In this document: positions 1 to 13,260 of the stretch, piece after piece
Layout of the letters: the number at the start of each line of letters is the position of its first letter
How positions within the stretch are numbered: position 1 is the first letter of the stretch
Program-made: the position numbers and the translations under genes
Notes under the pieces: generated by a model
Seen by the model: the letters and a program-made list of their open reading frames with translations, nothing else
The model's database searches: none
What the model was told of the DNA's origin: nothing
Source: Physcomitrium patens
Taxonomy: Eukaryota > Streptophyta > Bryopsida > Funariales > Funariaceae
Length of the DNA: 64,000 nt
Direction of reading: 5' to 3'
Assembly (NCBI RefSeq): GCF_000002425.4
Contig: NC_037269.1
Coordinates: forward strand, 14,481,309 to 14,545,308

Positions 1-555
1 TCCTTAGCTAATGAGTTGTTGACTAAAATCCTTTCTAAAGCATTGATAGAGTACTTGGAACTAGACATGTGATTTTAAAGTAGATACACTCATGGTAACA
101 AATTTAATCTAATATGCCTTTAGCATATATTGCATCTCTTTATATCATTGACTTCTAAAGTTCAATATACTTTGCAATACCTTATTAGATAAATCTTTGT
201 TTTGTCAAATATTTGCCTTATTGTATAAGTTCTTTGTCTTGATTATTTTTTGGAGATTTAATAAGGACATTACCTTATATTAATTAAAGAAAGACAAGAA
301 CAAGTACACAGTTAGGAGACTTAGAAATATTATTGTTATTTTTTCTCCACATCTTAATTGCTAAATTAAGTAATATCCATGATTAATCCATTGGTTGTTT
401 TTAAAAAATAATAAAGACATAGACATCCATGACATTGGTGTGCCAATAAAGAGAACATTAAAAAAAATCTTAGTAAAAAAAATATTACAAAATTAATAAA
501 AATAAGTAATTTACATAATTAAAATTATCAAACAAACCTTATAATACATAACTGG
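1..555. other. AT-rich spacer, no gene seen
   Basis: I see no extended reading frame, no repeat shared with the rest of the window and no RNA gene. It may be the worn 3' part of whatever element the ORF remnant at 556-900 came from, but nothing in it shows this. Confidence 0.4.
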
Positions 556-900
556 TTAATCTTTATATTTGTCTTCCTTCTTAACATAAAACTTAAAGAG
601 ATGCATATCTCCTAGTCTACTAAGCTTATTTGCACCATCATATTGGTAGTTCAAAAGAAACTTCTCAAAATCAGCAATCTCTTATATAAGCTTGAAAATA
701 AATGAAGTCATTTTTTTGGAGTCTATAAAAGCCTTCATTAAATCCATGTGAACATAAGTGATCTTCAACTTCAATAGCTTAGATAGATAGTTGAAGTACA
801 TGTCTATATTATTGTTAGTGTAGCAAACTATTAAGAATTTAGTTGTCACTTCTTTAAAGTTTTTATAATTCATAGCAACAAATACAAAGCGATGATATAG
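556..900 (-). pseudogene. unrecognised degenerate ORF
   Basis: On the minus strand an ATG at 871-873 opens 63 codons. After a single TAA (682-684) the same frame stays open for about 40 more codons, to a stop at 556-558. The product is Lys/Phe-rich and contains phrases such as TYVHMDLMKAFIDSKKM and FEKFLLNYQYDGANKLSRL, which read like real protein rather than random AT-rich translation. An in-frame stop lies a few codons upstream of the ATG. I do not recognise the family; a transposase or other mobile-element protein is a guess. A chance ORF remains possible. Confidence 0.25.
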
Positions 901-3900
901 AAATTATTATTATCTTTGGCAAAGTTGTCAAGTTGAAATAATATCTATTTTAGCAAGAAACAACTAGTCTTTTAAGAAGCAACTAATGAACCTTAGTACT
1001 AGAGGTTGTATGAATAGAAGTTGCACATATAGAAGAGTGTGTTAAAGAAATTTTTTTGTAGGGATATTATAACAAATTATATTAAACCTTTCATGAGTGG
1101 TTTTTCTAAAACTCTTAGAACTTAGTAGATAAATGTAGTAAAATTTAAATTCCAAACTAGAATATTATGGAATAGTAAACTTAGGCATTAGTACTACATC
1201 TATGCATGAGCATATTTGTCATTGAGATGATAATTTGTCCAAGTCTAGACATTGTGATTGTATTCTATTATATTTGTAGAATTGTAGATTTTTTATAATC
1301 CATCTTGTTATAAATAATATATAAAAGCTTTATTAGCAATAGAAATAAAAATAAATATTTTGATAATTGACATGTCTCTTTTTGTTCTTGATTAGAGTGG
1401 CCTATTTTTTAAGTATATCTTATAAATAGAGTATGTTTTAAATTTTTAGCACAATACCTTAAAGTATGTCTTATTTATAAGAAGTAATTTGAGTGCCATA
1501 GTCATTATCTTGTATCTACTAATTAGTACATGACATGCTACATAATACACATGAATGTCAAAGTTTTGGTGGCTTTTGAATATGGATCAATAGTGAACGA
1601 CATGGAAGAGTGAAAAATCTCATTGATTAAGAAGTTGAGCTAGTATAGTATTGCCATATAGCTATAGTGCCAATTGTGAAGAATTGCAAGTGTTATAATG
1701 AGAGCCTTCATTTAAGTGTTCCAAATTGGTTTTAAGTACAACTTGGAGATTAGATCTTAGAATAGTATTATAATAGGGACATCATGACCTAGTCTTGTGG
1801 TGGCAATGAGTTGTAATGTTGTCGTAGTACTAAATATTATATTACTTAGTATCACCATAATAGCTATTTTAAAGTAGTATATTTAATTTTACCTTTTCTT
1901 TTTTTTTAAAGAGAGGCAAACTCAACTTGCCTTTAATCTTAATTGGGCCTAAGATCATCGTGATGAAAAATTTGCTCCTTTATTACTACTTCTACCATCA
2001 GTTTGACTTTATCTTTTACTTTGTCTTTTCTTTGCATTGTAAAAAACCTTCTTTTTAGTCTTTTTAATAGACTTTAGGTGGATATTGGAATTCAAAAACT
2101 GGCATACCTAAAATATTTTAGGTACAAAAATTGTAAAAATAAAGATATAATTGGAGAAGAAAATTTAGCTAAGGTGGATAGTTATAATAGATGCATCTTT
2201 TTTAATCAATTTAAAAATAAAAAAATCAACAAATCAAGTTAGAGACAAGGAAGAAAATGAACCACAAATTTTAATTTTTTTTTCTGTACTTTACAAAATC
2301 AATCAACAAGAAAAGAAACTTATGCATCTTTTGGAAATTTTAATCTCACAATTGACACATTTAAAATTACCTTTTTATTAGAATTATTGACAATGGTATA
2401 TTTATTGATTTTACTTATTCATATATATTTAATTTTTATCTTTGTCTTATATTACTTTAATTTTCTATATTTATTTTATTTTATTATAATATTCTTTATA
2501 ATATATTTATAATTCAAGCTCTTATCTCTAATATAAAATTTAATAGATAATCTAATCTATTCATATTATGTATAAATTCTATTTTTTTAAATACTTCTAA
2601 AATATTTAATATTTATTAATTTCTTATTATTTTTAAAGTTTTGTTTCATATTTTTAATATAATGCTTGTGCATCCTTTTCATCTTATTAAGTTTTTAAAT
2701 TTATTATATGTGATCTTGTATCAAATTAATAAATATAATAGATGATATATTAATTAAATAAAAAATTAAAATTTAAACCATTATAATCTTTCTTTAAAAT
2801 CGTATGTAACAAAAATCTTTGAAGTCTTGAAAATCTAAAAAAATCTTTGTTTAATTTTTTTTTGGCTTTTTTTCAAATTATTATAATTTATTTTATGATT
2901 TGAATAAATAATTAAAAATTGACAAATCCACTTCTGTCTTTGCTTCTTATTCTTATATAGGCAAAACTATCATCGAAAACCTTTGTATCTATTTGTGTAT
3001 AACTTTCTAAATACAATTGGATATATAGATATATCTAATATAAAGAATTATTTTATAAATAATACTTCAAATCGATACTTTAATATTTGAAAAAGTTCTA
3101 TATAAATTTATCTTTGAATTTATTTTATAATTTTATCATCTATCTATATTTAATAATATAGACTATTTTCTTTATTATGTATCTAATTATGCTAAGATAT
3201 TGCCTAAGTAGGTTATATAGAAGATGGACTATTTTATTTTTCACCCTTAAAAATTTATATATATTTTTTGGTCTTTAGTTATTCAAAATAATATTAGTGT
3301 TTTACATAGTTTCTTTATTCAATTTAGATCTTTAAAATTGAGTTATTCTTGAATAAAGACTTAGGTCCAAAATTGCTCCAAAATTTTATTGGATTGAATT
3401 TAGGTAAATTTAGATATATACTAAATACTATTGTTACTATAAATTGGATTTCTATAAGGTAGATAGAATAGATAGAACTTAGGTAAGTGATTATTCAACG
3501 ATGGTTTTGAAATTGGTCATTATCTAGTTAAAGATAATATGTGGCTAATGACTATAGCCATAACTTTAATATAATCTTAAAAGCTTGGTTAGGTTTATTC
3601 AAAGTTTTGGAATAATAATAGAAGCCAAATGTGGATAAAAAATGAAACAAAAATAATTGATAAACAAATTTATATCAAGAAAAAAAAAATTAATATTAAT
3701 TAATAATTATTAAATATAAAATTTATTACATATTCATTTCTTAAGTTTTTTTTTGTTTATTAGAGTTCTATTTGTATTGTACAATATATGGTATCAATCA
3801 AAAGAAGTAATAGATATAAATTTGGTCATTTTTTATGAATTAGTATCAACCAAATAATAATCAAAGACCAAAATAATTTTGGAATAGTCATTATAAAAAT

Positions 3901-4820
3901 AAGAAATTAGAATCAACTTGAGATGCATCTAAATATTGAAAGTTGATTCAAGAGAACTACCACTAAAAAATTAAGAGAATAGATTGGAAAAACAAGAGAT
4001 GGAAATTTTAAAGGTGTATCTTAGATTTGGAATTAAAATTACTTCAAAAAAAGATCAAAAAGTCTAAAAAAACTTTAAAAGTTATTTTAAAAGATCAAAT
4101 TTAGGAATTCAGGTGATAAGAGAATAATAACAACTTTGAGAGAAGACTTGATAAATATTGGATGTTGGTTGTTATTAGATTTTTTTTGAAGTTGTTGATT
4201 TCTTTTATGATTTGCACAAATAATTTAAAATTGAATTGCACTCTTTTTATCTTGGCTTTCAATCCTTATCTAAGCAATTTCATCATTCATAATTTTTTTT
4301 TCTATTTTCATGGTAGTAATATATGATTATTCAAATATAATAGGATATGTAGATATATCTTGTATAAAAAAATATTAATAAATTTTATCTTCTATCATAA
4401 TATTTGGATAAACTCTTTAAAAGCCCCTCTTTAAATCATTTTTTGATCTTATCATCTATCCATGTTAAGTAAAAATATACTTTTTTTTTTATATAATTCT
4501 ATTAATATCAAATTGATTTCAAAACATTGATAAATTAATAAAATAATTTATTCTTCTCATTTTTTAAATTTTATTATAGTTCCTATAATAGCCATTCTTT
4601 AATAACTTTGAAAATAATGACTAGAAGCTTAAACTAAATCTTCTTTTTTATAAATCTAACTTGTAAAAAATCTCCAAAAAACTTATACTTTACAATCTTT
4701 AGAATTTTATTAATTTTGAATTCAATATTCCTACCTACATTGTATTCTTTTAATATCTTTGGCAAATCTATAGCAGCATGAATATCTAATTATAATTCAT
4801 AAGCAAGAGTTTTTTTATTT
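901..4820. other. AT-rich intergenic DNA
   Basis: About 3.9 kb of A/T-dominated sequence with homopolymer runs. I found no coding region, no LTR match to the gypsy families further right, and no clear tandem array. Very old transposon debris is likely, but I cannot identify any. Confidence 0.4.
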
Positions 4821-6960
4821 TTATTTTTATTTTTTTTACACGCACACATATGTATATATATATTTTGTAGAAAAATTCTCTATTGTCTCTTCATGCATAG
4901 AATATATATTTTTTTTTTCTTTCTTCGCTCTTATGATTATTTTTGATAGCTCTTTATTATTTTCATCTATTTTTTTCTTCTATTAATACTTTATTATGAC
5001 TCCTTGAAACATGTGCACGAATTATAATCCATCCATTGAATCATCCCACCTAATAATTTATCAAATATTATTGCCAAAATAGTTTTAATAAATTTTTAGT
5101 AAATTATTTTTTTTAGAATAATTCATTGCACTTGACCACAAAGACTTAGATTTTTTATTTTTTTGACACTCTTAATGATTAAACTTTTTCTTCAAGTTTT
5201 GCAAATTTTATTTAAAGATCTCTCATTTTATCTACGATTTTATCAATATCTATTTATTCTTTCTTTGATATAGCTCTTGAAGATTGAATCATAGATGTAG
5301 GTTGTATAATAGGTATTTTTATCTTAAATTCTTGCATTAGTCTTTAAATACCAATTTTATTTTTTTGTTTTAATAAAAAAAATCCTCTTACATCTTCTAC
5401 TTCTTTTCAATTTGTTGTTAGTCTTTCATTTATTTTTTACATTCAAGCATAATTTCTAAATTTTCTTACAATTTTCTATCAAAAACTTGAAAACAAAAAT
5501 CTCTTTGTTTATTTCTAATAATTTTTAATTTTTTTTAAAATGAGAATATTTCCTTTTAAACTCTCTTAATAATTTTGTTGCTTAGATATCTTTTTTAGAT
5601 CTTTTAATCTATCTAAAAAAACAACTTCTTTGTAATTCAATCACTATCTTTTAAAAAATATTCATCTTTTAATATTTAAGATAATTTCCTCCATAAACCT
5701 CAAAAATGTCCTATAATGGATTTGATGTGGTTTTTTTATCTCTAAGGAAGTAGCAAGTTTAAATAATTGAACCATCTCCTACTTAAAAGCATGCTTCAAT
5801 TTTATTTCATTTATATAAGACCTTAAATATTTTACATTATCATTCATTTTAAATTAATCAATCTTATCAAGGAATATATATAAGGCTTTATTTGTTAAGT
5901 TTTTTTAACAATCCTTACTTTAGTACTGTTACATTAATAAAACAAATGCCTTAAACATGCTTACAAAGTTAGAATCAAAATACTTATATTATTCCATTAT
6001 AATTTATCTATTTTTAGCTCTACTTGTAACTCTACTTGAAGTATCACCTATAGCTCTACATTTAGCTTTTTTGTATTTTTTCTTCATAATTCAAACAAAC
6101 AAAGAAAATCAAACAACTTTTATTTCAAGCTTTTCTTGTCATATTTATCAAATATATTGTATTAAGAGAAATTTAGCTTAAGAATGCACATGGCATTTTA
6201 TTGTAGAAATATTTGATCTGAACTTGAAGGTGGATTTATAATCCAAAAAATATGCATAAGATGTTTAAAAATATCTTGGTAATCTTAGAAAAACCAGAAA
6301 AAAACTTAAAAAATAATCCTAATTAAATATTTAAAAAATGACAAGAAATACAAAAGAAATTTTATTAGAAATCCTAAAAAAATCTTAAATAAAAATTTTA
6401 AACCACACAATATTCTAAAAAACTCTTAAAAAATCCTATAAAATAAACAAAAATCTTAAATAAATTCAAAAGAATCCTCCAAAAAATCCTAGTCAACTTT
6501 TAAATATATATTATAGTAGTTTTAAACCTTAATAAATTTTATATTAACAATTTATCTTGACTCAAATTATGTACGTATCTCAATTTACTAGATAAATCAA
6601 ACATCTAAAATTTTAAGATAATTTAACTTACAATTTAAGAGAAATGACTTATAATCCTCTTTAGTATTGGTTGTCTTTCTATTCAAAATCTCAATCTAAA
6701 TCTTCTAACTTAAATATCTCTTTCTTAAATTATTAATTTTTTAAAAAAAATATTGTATAAATATAAAAAATTTAGCCAACTATTAGTATGTAGAAGAAAA
6801 TTTTCAATCCATATTAAGATGACTCAAAATCTAAGAAATCCACATTAACCTTCAAAACCTAATTTTTAAGACAAGAATTCACTTCAACCATAATAACTTT
6901 TGATTTAATTTTTAAATTGAATCCATATTCATAATCAATTCTTAATAAGAATTTTTCAGT
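4821..6960. other. AT-rich intergenic DNA with TCCTAAAAAA-like words
   Basis: No supported gene; small ORFs here, such as a Leu/Phe-rich one near 5957-6181, have AT-driven composition and no recognisable motif. Between about 6280 and 6500 the short word AATCCTAAAAA recurs several times. This resembles the complement of the GGATTT/TTAGG-rich stretch inside the element at 18195-19848, so a decayed relative is possible. The right end runs into a gypsy LTR tail at about 6961. Confidence 0.35.
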
Positions 6961-7385
6961 ATGAGAAGAATATACTCAAGATTTCTTTTTTTGAGATTCA
7001 TATCTTTGACAATTTAACAAAAGTGCTAACTTATTGTTTTTATCTTGTTTTAGAAGTGAATGGATTATCCTACTTTTATTATTGTTTCTTGAAGGTTCTA
7101 GACTATCTACCTTTAAATAAAAAATCTTATTTTGTAATACTAATCTTTTTTTCTAAAGAGAGTGAATTACCTCTCTTTGTAGAAATTTTCATTTGATATT
7201 AGAGGTTGCAGATTACTCTCTTCTAATTTAAATTTTTGAATTTGTTTGAATTTTCTATAGAAAAAAAGATTATAGATGCTACTCTCAGTGGAAGTAAAAA
7301 TAGATTTGTAATTATTGCAGATCTTCATGAGGTTGTTAATATTATAAGAGGAAAAATCTCACATATTTCCAATGTGAATCAAGGA
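6961..7385 (+). mobile_element. gypsy 5' fragment: LTR tail, leader and gag start
   Basis: Plus-strand fragment of the same gypsy lineage as the copies further right. About 50 nt of LTR end remains (ending TTTGACA at 7011), then the leader, then the start of gag reading IIDATLSGSKNRFVIIADLHE, in line with the gag N-terminus of the copy at 20347-20652. The ATG of the other copies is ATA here. The leader keeps three stem-loops (7052-7077, 7155-7178, 7199-7226). At about 7385 the sequence switches abruptly into the opposite-strand copy, giving a head-to-head inverted junction. Not functional. Confidence 0.7.
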
Positions 7386-7390
7386 AGTTC

Positions 7391-7903
7391 TCAATCACTT
7401 TCTCCAAATGTGGCCATAAACTCTTCTAGAAATGAATTCAAATCATAAAAGAGTCGCAAATCTTTTTCCATTAAATGTGCAAACCAAGAGAGAACACTTC
7501 CTAATAGAAGTGTGCCTTTGAATCCAACTTGAGTAAATCCATCAGAATATCGGAAAGGGTGCAATCTTAGATAGAGCTTGATTTGTTGGAAAAATCCTTG
7601 AAATTTTGATCTTGTTCCATCAAACTTCTCAAGCATACTAATCCTTGTCCCAATCATACTTGTGGAAGCAAAACTCCCTGGATTTGGTTGCGAGGTTGAT
7701 CTACTTACTTCCTTCAATTCTACAACTTCTTACTATAGACTCTTAACTTTTTCCATAGGCATAGGCATAGTACTTCTATGATTCACATTAGAAATGTATG
7801 AGATTTCTACTCTAAAAGTATTGACAAGCTCATGAAAATCTGCCATAGTTGCAAATCTATTCTCACTTCCGCTAGGTATAGTATCCATAATCTTTCCTTC
7901 CAT
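7391..7903 (-). pseudogene. gag, N-terminal part, truncated
   Basis: The gag start is ATG GAA GGA AAG at 7903 reading leftwards, matching the MEGKIVDAT start of the copy at 20652. Two adjacent stops (TAG TAA) near 7727-7732 replace what look like Gln codons. From 7717 down to 7391 the frame is open through GTRSKFQGFFQQI and a retrotransposon-gag region (VLSWFAHLMEKDL, LEEFMATFGESD). At the codon after KF this copy has CAA where five other copies have TGA. Gag forms the virus-like particle; this remnant cannot. Confidence 0.65.
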
Positions 7904-8144
7904 AAGCAACTTAAATAAATCTAAAACATTAATTTAGAGGAGGGTAATCTGCAATCTCTAATAAAAATTTCTACAAAGAGAGATAATCCATTTTCTTTAA
8001 AAAAAGATCAATGTTAGAAAATAAGATTTTTTTTTGTTTAAAAGGTGGATAGTCCGTAACCTTCAAAATACAATAATAGAAGTGGAATAATTCACTCACT
8101 TCTAAAATAAGATAAAAAATACTATATCAGTACTCTTATCAAAC

Positions 8145-8692
8145 TCTTAGGGACATGAAACTCGAAGAAAGAGAATCCTTGATACACTCTTGTATCACTA
8201 AAGAGAACTAGAAAGTTACTTAAAAGATAATATAATATTAATTAGAATGGCTTTGTCAAAAACAAGAAGACTAGAAAGTCTTGAAACAAGACTAAGGACT
8301 AAAATGGTATTGATAAGAGTAAAGAAGGCTTCATTCTTGCCTCCATATATACTCTTAACTAGGAGCTATGTGACAATGTTCTATAGGACCTCTAAAACAT
8401 GTTGACTATGCTAGCCACATGTCTTAACTTGCAAGGCAAGTTATCTATGTATGCGCCACATGGTTAGCTTGTTCTACAAGCTATTATGCAAAGTTAACTT
8501 GTTCTACTAGCTATCAACATGTGGTTAATTTGTTAGCCAAGTTTCTAACCTTCAAACACATCTAAAGTAAAAACTGTATCTATATAGCTTCTAAGAAGCC
8601 TCTTTAGAAGAATTTATGAAATTAATCTATATTTACCTACTTCTACCTAATCATATAAGTAATTATTGAAGTAAATATACATGCCCGTAACA
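8145..8692 (-). repeat. gypsy LTR with 11-nt PBS partner
   Basis: Read on the minus strand it starts TGTTACGGGCATG and ends ATGTCCCTAAGA. TATA lies at 8351-8343. The 11-mer starting 31 nt after the first T of the TATA (8320-8310, sense ACTCTTATCAA) is exactly complementary to the site just outside the LTR (8142-8132, sense TTGATAAGAGT), two bases from the LTR end. Compared with the copy at 20892-21409 both partners carry the matching change (G:C to A:T), so pairing is kept. Confidence 0.75.
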
Positions 8693-11600
8693 TGTGCTTC
8701 TTATAAGGATTTTGTAAAGCAAAGTCTTTAAAAAAATTTGATTTTTGACTTTTAATGTATTAGATTTTTTTTTAGAAATGAAGTTGTTTTTTTAAAAATT
8801 CTATTTTTAAACTTTTAAGATTTTATCTTTCTAATTTTATTATTAATTTTTTTTAATATCTTTTATTTTATTTTATTATATATTTAAATTCTTATTACTT
8901 TTTATAAAAGATAATATTATTTCTTATTGATACTTCTTTAACTATTATTTATATTTTTAAGGTAATCTATTGTTATATATTTAAAATAAGTTCTTTAATA
9001 TTATAATACTTACTTTTCTCTTTCATTTAATAGTAATATTATAATACACCACCAAATCTTATTAATTGATTGATCCGTCTAGATCAAGAAAACGAGCCTA
9101 TTGGATTTGTTGGCTTTGATGGAAAGATAGAAGAACTATGGTCTAATAGCATTGATAAATATAAATAGATGTGTTGCCTGGATCTAGACAAAGTTGCACA
9201 TCTTTTATAAGAATAAAAAGTGAAGTATTCAAGGAGATTAATATGTATATTTTTAGCATTAGTAATCTTAAAAAAAATTATTTAGATTTAAAACTTATTT
9301 ATTGTAGTATTCTTAGGACAAGATATTGGAGAAAGACATGGTGACATTTAGTTTGATTTCATATTGCTACTTGTGATGAAGTTTGCAAGACCTTAATTTG
9401 GTCCTACTGTTGTCTTTTTTTGTTGTTGGAATGAGTTGTAGAATTATTTTAGTTTCATATCATTATAAAACCTATTTATATCCTTTAGAGAAAAAAATAT
9501 ATCAATTATGCCTCTATTCTTAGATAATGAATCTCTTTAGGACTTTCTACTTTAAAATTATTGGTGCTAAGTTTGCACAATATCAAAAATTAATAGAATA
9601 TTAGAATGATTCTAGGAAGATTTAGCATAGTATTTTATTTAAAAAACAAATATTACAATATGATGTATTCTTGTATATTAAAATTTATTATATCAATTGA
9701 GTCTCAAGATTATAAACATCAAAAGAATGAATAAGAGAAGCATTCTTTATATACCTTAGTACTTAATTAAGAAATTTAAAGATTCTTTTTAAAATCAATA
9801 TATTCATATTTTTTTTTATAATTTCTTTGATAATTTTATTGATATTAGAACCATGATCAAATAATATTATAATTAATTTTTAAAAATAATTTGATTTTAA
9901 TAATTTTTTTTATTATTCTTCGTCTATTGATTTTAAACATAATAACAAGAACCTCAAATTACATCCTCCTTTCTAATAGATTCTATCATTTACTTAAGAA
10001 TAATTTTATATTTTTATCTTATCTAATTATTTTTATGTTTAAGAGAGAATGTTCGACTATTAATTCGTGTATATTCCACTTCACCTAATAAAAAAATATA
10101 TAGTCTTTTATCTAAAGAAGCTTCTTTATTTTGAAAATCCAAAAGTTATTTCCAATTCTCATAATGCCTCTTTTTCCAATATTGTCAAGCACCTTGGACA
10201 GAAAAACTTCTTTGTTATACCTTATAAGAAATTCCATGTTAAACTTTGATCCTCTATGTGAAGGTCAAAGTTCCTTCCTTTGTTATGATACATTTTTCTT
10301 GAAAATGTTGTGTAAATTTTGTCTTTTTATCATCTCTAAAGAAACTTGCCAAGCATTCTCAAAATATCCATGATATTGCAATATAGATGGCACTTTTTTA
10401 AATAGACGTCCTATAAAAAAATATATATACATAAAGAATCAATAGAGAGTTGCATTATTTTGAAAACAATAATATTATTGTTAATATTTTCCTGGACATT
10501 CTTCTATTCATTTATCTATTATGTAAGTTTAGCTCAATGCCACAATATAATAACCATGCTTTCACACTTAGACATTTGCATTTAGTAGCTAATGTTTTTA
10601 ATATAACCGCTACAAAATTATTATTTTTTAGTGATATGGTGATATATCATATGTTGGCAGTGAGGTGGCACATCTTTTATGGAATTTCATTACAAAGTTA
10701 TAAATCCACATTTTCTTAACTCTTCATTCAATTATTTAATAGTATAGGTGAATTACTTGTAGTCTATGATTATTTGTTTTAGCTAAAATATTTTGTAGAT
10801 AGCTATAATGCTAAAATATAATTTGTTATATTTTTTTAAGCTAATTTAGTCTATTGCTACCAAATAATGTATTAAAATGTGCTTATTCATTTTATGTGTG
10901 GCTCTCTAAATTGTAGCCAATCATTAGTACTACTTTTGTGTCAATATTGAGCACTTCCTAATTTCAACTTAATATATTCTTCATAGATAAAATATATTTC
11001 ATTATTCCATCATTTTTTTTCCATCATTTTTTTTCTAGAAAGAAAGTCTATTTAATTCTTAATAATGCTTCTCAATCCATCTATGAGTAGCACACAATGA
11101 CATCAATGTCCATTTTTTAAGTTTACAACTTTGTTTGTTTGTTTTTTTTTTTTTTTTTTATTAATTTTAATATTCTTTTCATGTATAAAATGTTTTTTTT
11201 GAGATTCATACTTGCCTCTTATGAGTTTATAAACTCAATGTATATTGTTTTTAATCCCATCTACAGGCAGCCTTTTTTTTACTTGACGCTCATTTTTTAA
11301 TCTCTTCATATAAATCAAAATTTTGTAAAGTACAATTTTCTTCTTGTGAATTCTTTTGTTTAGTACACATCTTTTGATTATGGCTATTGGCAGCTTGCCA
11401 TGACTTAGATGCTTCATGATTATTTTTGAAATTATTTTGTCTGCAATTATCTAAATATCAATTACATGTATTGTGTTTGACTTTGTTATTTTTTCTTCAC
11501 AATTGTCTTGATTGCACAATCTAATTTGAATTTAATTTGGATTCAAGACTGATTTGACATATACAATTTATTTTATAGCACATATATTCATATAAAACAT

Positions 11601-13114
11601 ATATATTTTTTAAATCTCTAAGTTTCAAAGACAGAATTCTATAATAAATGTCAAATTAAATACATGTAGTTGTATACATTTTGTGATATTTGTTGTCTTC
11701 TCTAACTATCAAGATAGCTCTTATTACATAAATAAATAATATTTTTATATCTAATAATATATGAATAGATTTATAAATATAAAGTACCTTGAGAAATTAT
11801 GTTATATTATATTGTAAAGATATTTATTCATTTATTACATATATAAGAACTACAAAATAAATTCTATAGACCATATTAAATATAATATGTGTTGCAAAAC
11901 AAAAAATTATAATTTTTATGATTATTATTATTATTTTTTTATATTGCAGTTAATATATAGCAAGGTATGGTCAATCTTCTTATTGACATTAACTGTGCAA
12001 TGTGCTCACTTTAAAAGGATGAATTTATTTTTCATAGACTACAAGAGTGCCCTCAAGCTTAGAATCTGGTATTGATGTGCCTTAATATTATATAAATTAA
12101 CTTTTCATCCTAAGAAATAGAGACCTTGGAATACTTTCTTGTAGAAAAAAACTACATTTTTTGGCATCTAAACTAATGAAAAATAATTCCCACAAAATGT
12201 AGAAAAAAAATTTTGTGGCAATTATTTTTCATTAGTTTAGATGGTTTTGTAAGATTTGATTATTCCTAAAAAGTCTTTACTTGAAGACCATTTGAATTCA
12301 ATGAAACAAACTTGTATTTAAAAATGAAGTAGGAAGTAATCTCCATATTAGAATTCTATTCTATCAAGGTCTTATAGACTATATAAAAAGAAAAAGAAAA
12401 AAATAAATAAATATTTGGAACTCAAGGCCATACTTCTCAAAGATGGAATAAATTGTGGATGGATGGCAAAACATATGTTAGGTTTCAAAGAGCATGAAGT
12501 TATTAAGTAGAACTATAAAATATCACAATGTGATTTGACACTACATATTAGTGGTATAATTTGAAAAGTAAAAAGTACTTTATATAATATCTTTACTTCT
12601 ATTCTCTTGAATATAAGAAGATATGATGTCTTTTGTAATCTTCTATTTAATCAATGAACTAATTAAATTCTATAATTATATCAAAATAAATAAATAAAAT
12701 CATATTTTATATTGAAATTTTTTCTATCGTTTTAAAATATTTTTTTACCTTGAAAATTATTTAAATTTGACAAATAAGATGATCAATGACTTCTATATTA
12801 CATATCTCTTTTATAATTTTTTTTTAAATTATCTAAAAATAATATTATATATGTAATCTTTAATTATAAAATATAAACAAAAAACCTAGTGTTTCTTATT
12901 AAAAATATACAATAACAAAAATGATTCCCACAATCAATACTATGAAAGTATTTCTTGAAAAAAAATAATATAATAAGAACATAACTACATATTAAATGTA
13001 AAATAAAGTTATTTTGAAGTATAATCTAATAAAAAATATATATTATAAATTAAAATAAAAATTATTTATTTAAAAAAAAATTTATATTCAAATTTATGTG
13101 ATCTTTCTTCTTTG
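8693..13114. other. AT-rich spacer
   Basis: No supported gene in 4.4 kb. Short ORFs near 9891-10719 and 11235-11417 have AT-driven composition and no recognisable motifs. The one clear structure is the hairpin at 12165-12243. A (T)n run lies near 11141-11159. Decayed transposons are likely but not identifiable by eye. Confidence 0.4.
12165..12243. repeat. near-perfect 33-bp inverted repeat (hairpin)
   Basis: Left arm 12165-12197 and right arm 12211-12243 are reverse complements at 32 of 33 positions, separated by a 13-nt A-rich spacer. The arms begin CATCTAAACTAATG. No coding sequence, LTR or obvious target duplication surrounds them. It could be a tiny fold-back transposon or MITE, a small-RNA hairpin, or a recent palindromic duplication. 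Confidence 0.85.
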
Positions 13115-13147
13115 TATATATATATATATATATATATACATATATAT

Positions 13148-13185
<38 letters not shown>

Positions 13186-13260
13186 GTAAATATATTCTAT
13201 TAAAAAGTTATTTATATATATATATATATACGTAAATATATTCTATTAAAAAGTTATTTA
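13115..13260. repeat. (TA)n microsatellite and short tandem duplication
   Basis: A long TA/CATA tract runs from about 13115 to 13184. A unit of about 40 nt ending in CTATTAAAAAGTTATTTA is then repeated twice (about 13180-13217 and 13218-13260), probably by slippage or unequal exchange. Confidence 0.85.

Larger units (their letters stand above)
7386..8692 (-). mobile_element. gypsy 5' fragment (minus strand): LTR, leader, partial gag
   Basis: Minus-strand copy made of a whole LTR (8145-8692), PBS-like site, leader with hairpins, and the first part of gag, cut off at about 7390. Nothing of pol is present. Its leader and gag start are the reverse complement of the fragment at 6961-7385, so 7012-8144 forms an imperfect inverted repeat. 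The LTR is 548 bp, close to the 552 bp of the intact element. Confidence 0.7.

Noticed and set aside
9891..10719. Cluster of small plus-strand ORFs as possible genes.
   Set aside because: Amino-acid content follows AT composition, frames overlap, and there are no conserved motifs or promoter signals.
13115..13184. CRISPR-like or regulatory repeat array.
   Set aside because: It is a plain TA/CATA microsatellite without spacers; similar tracts are scattered through the window.
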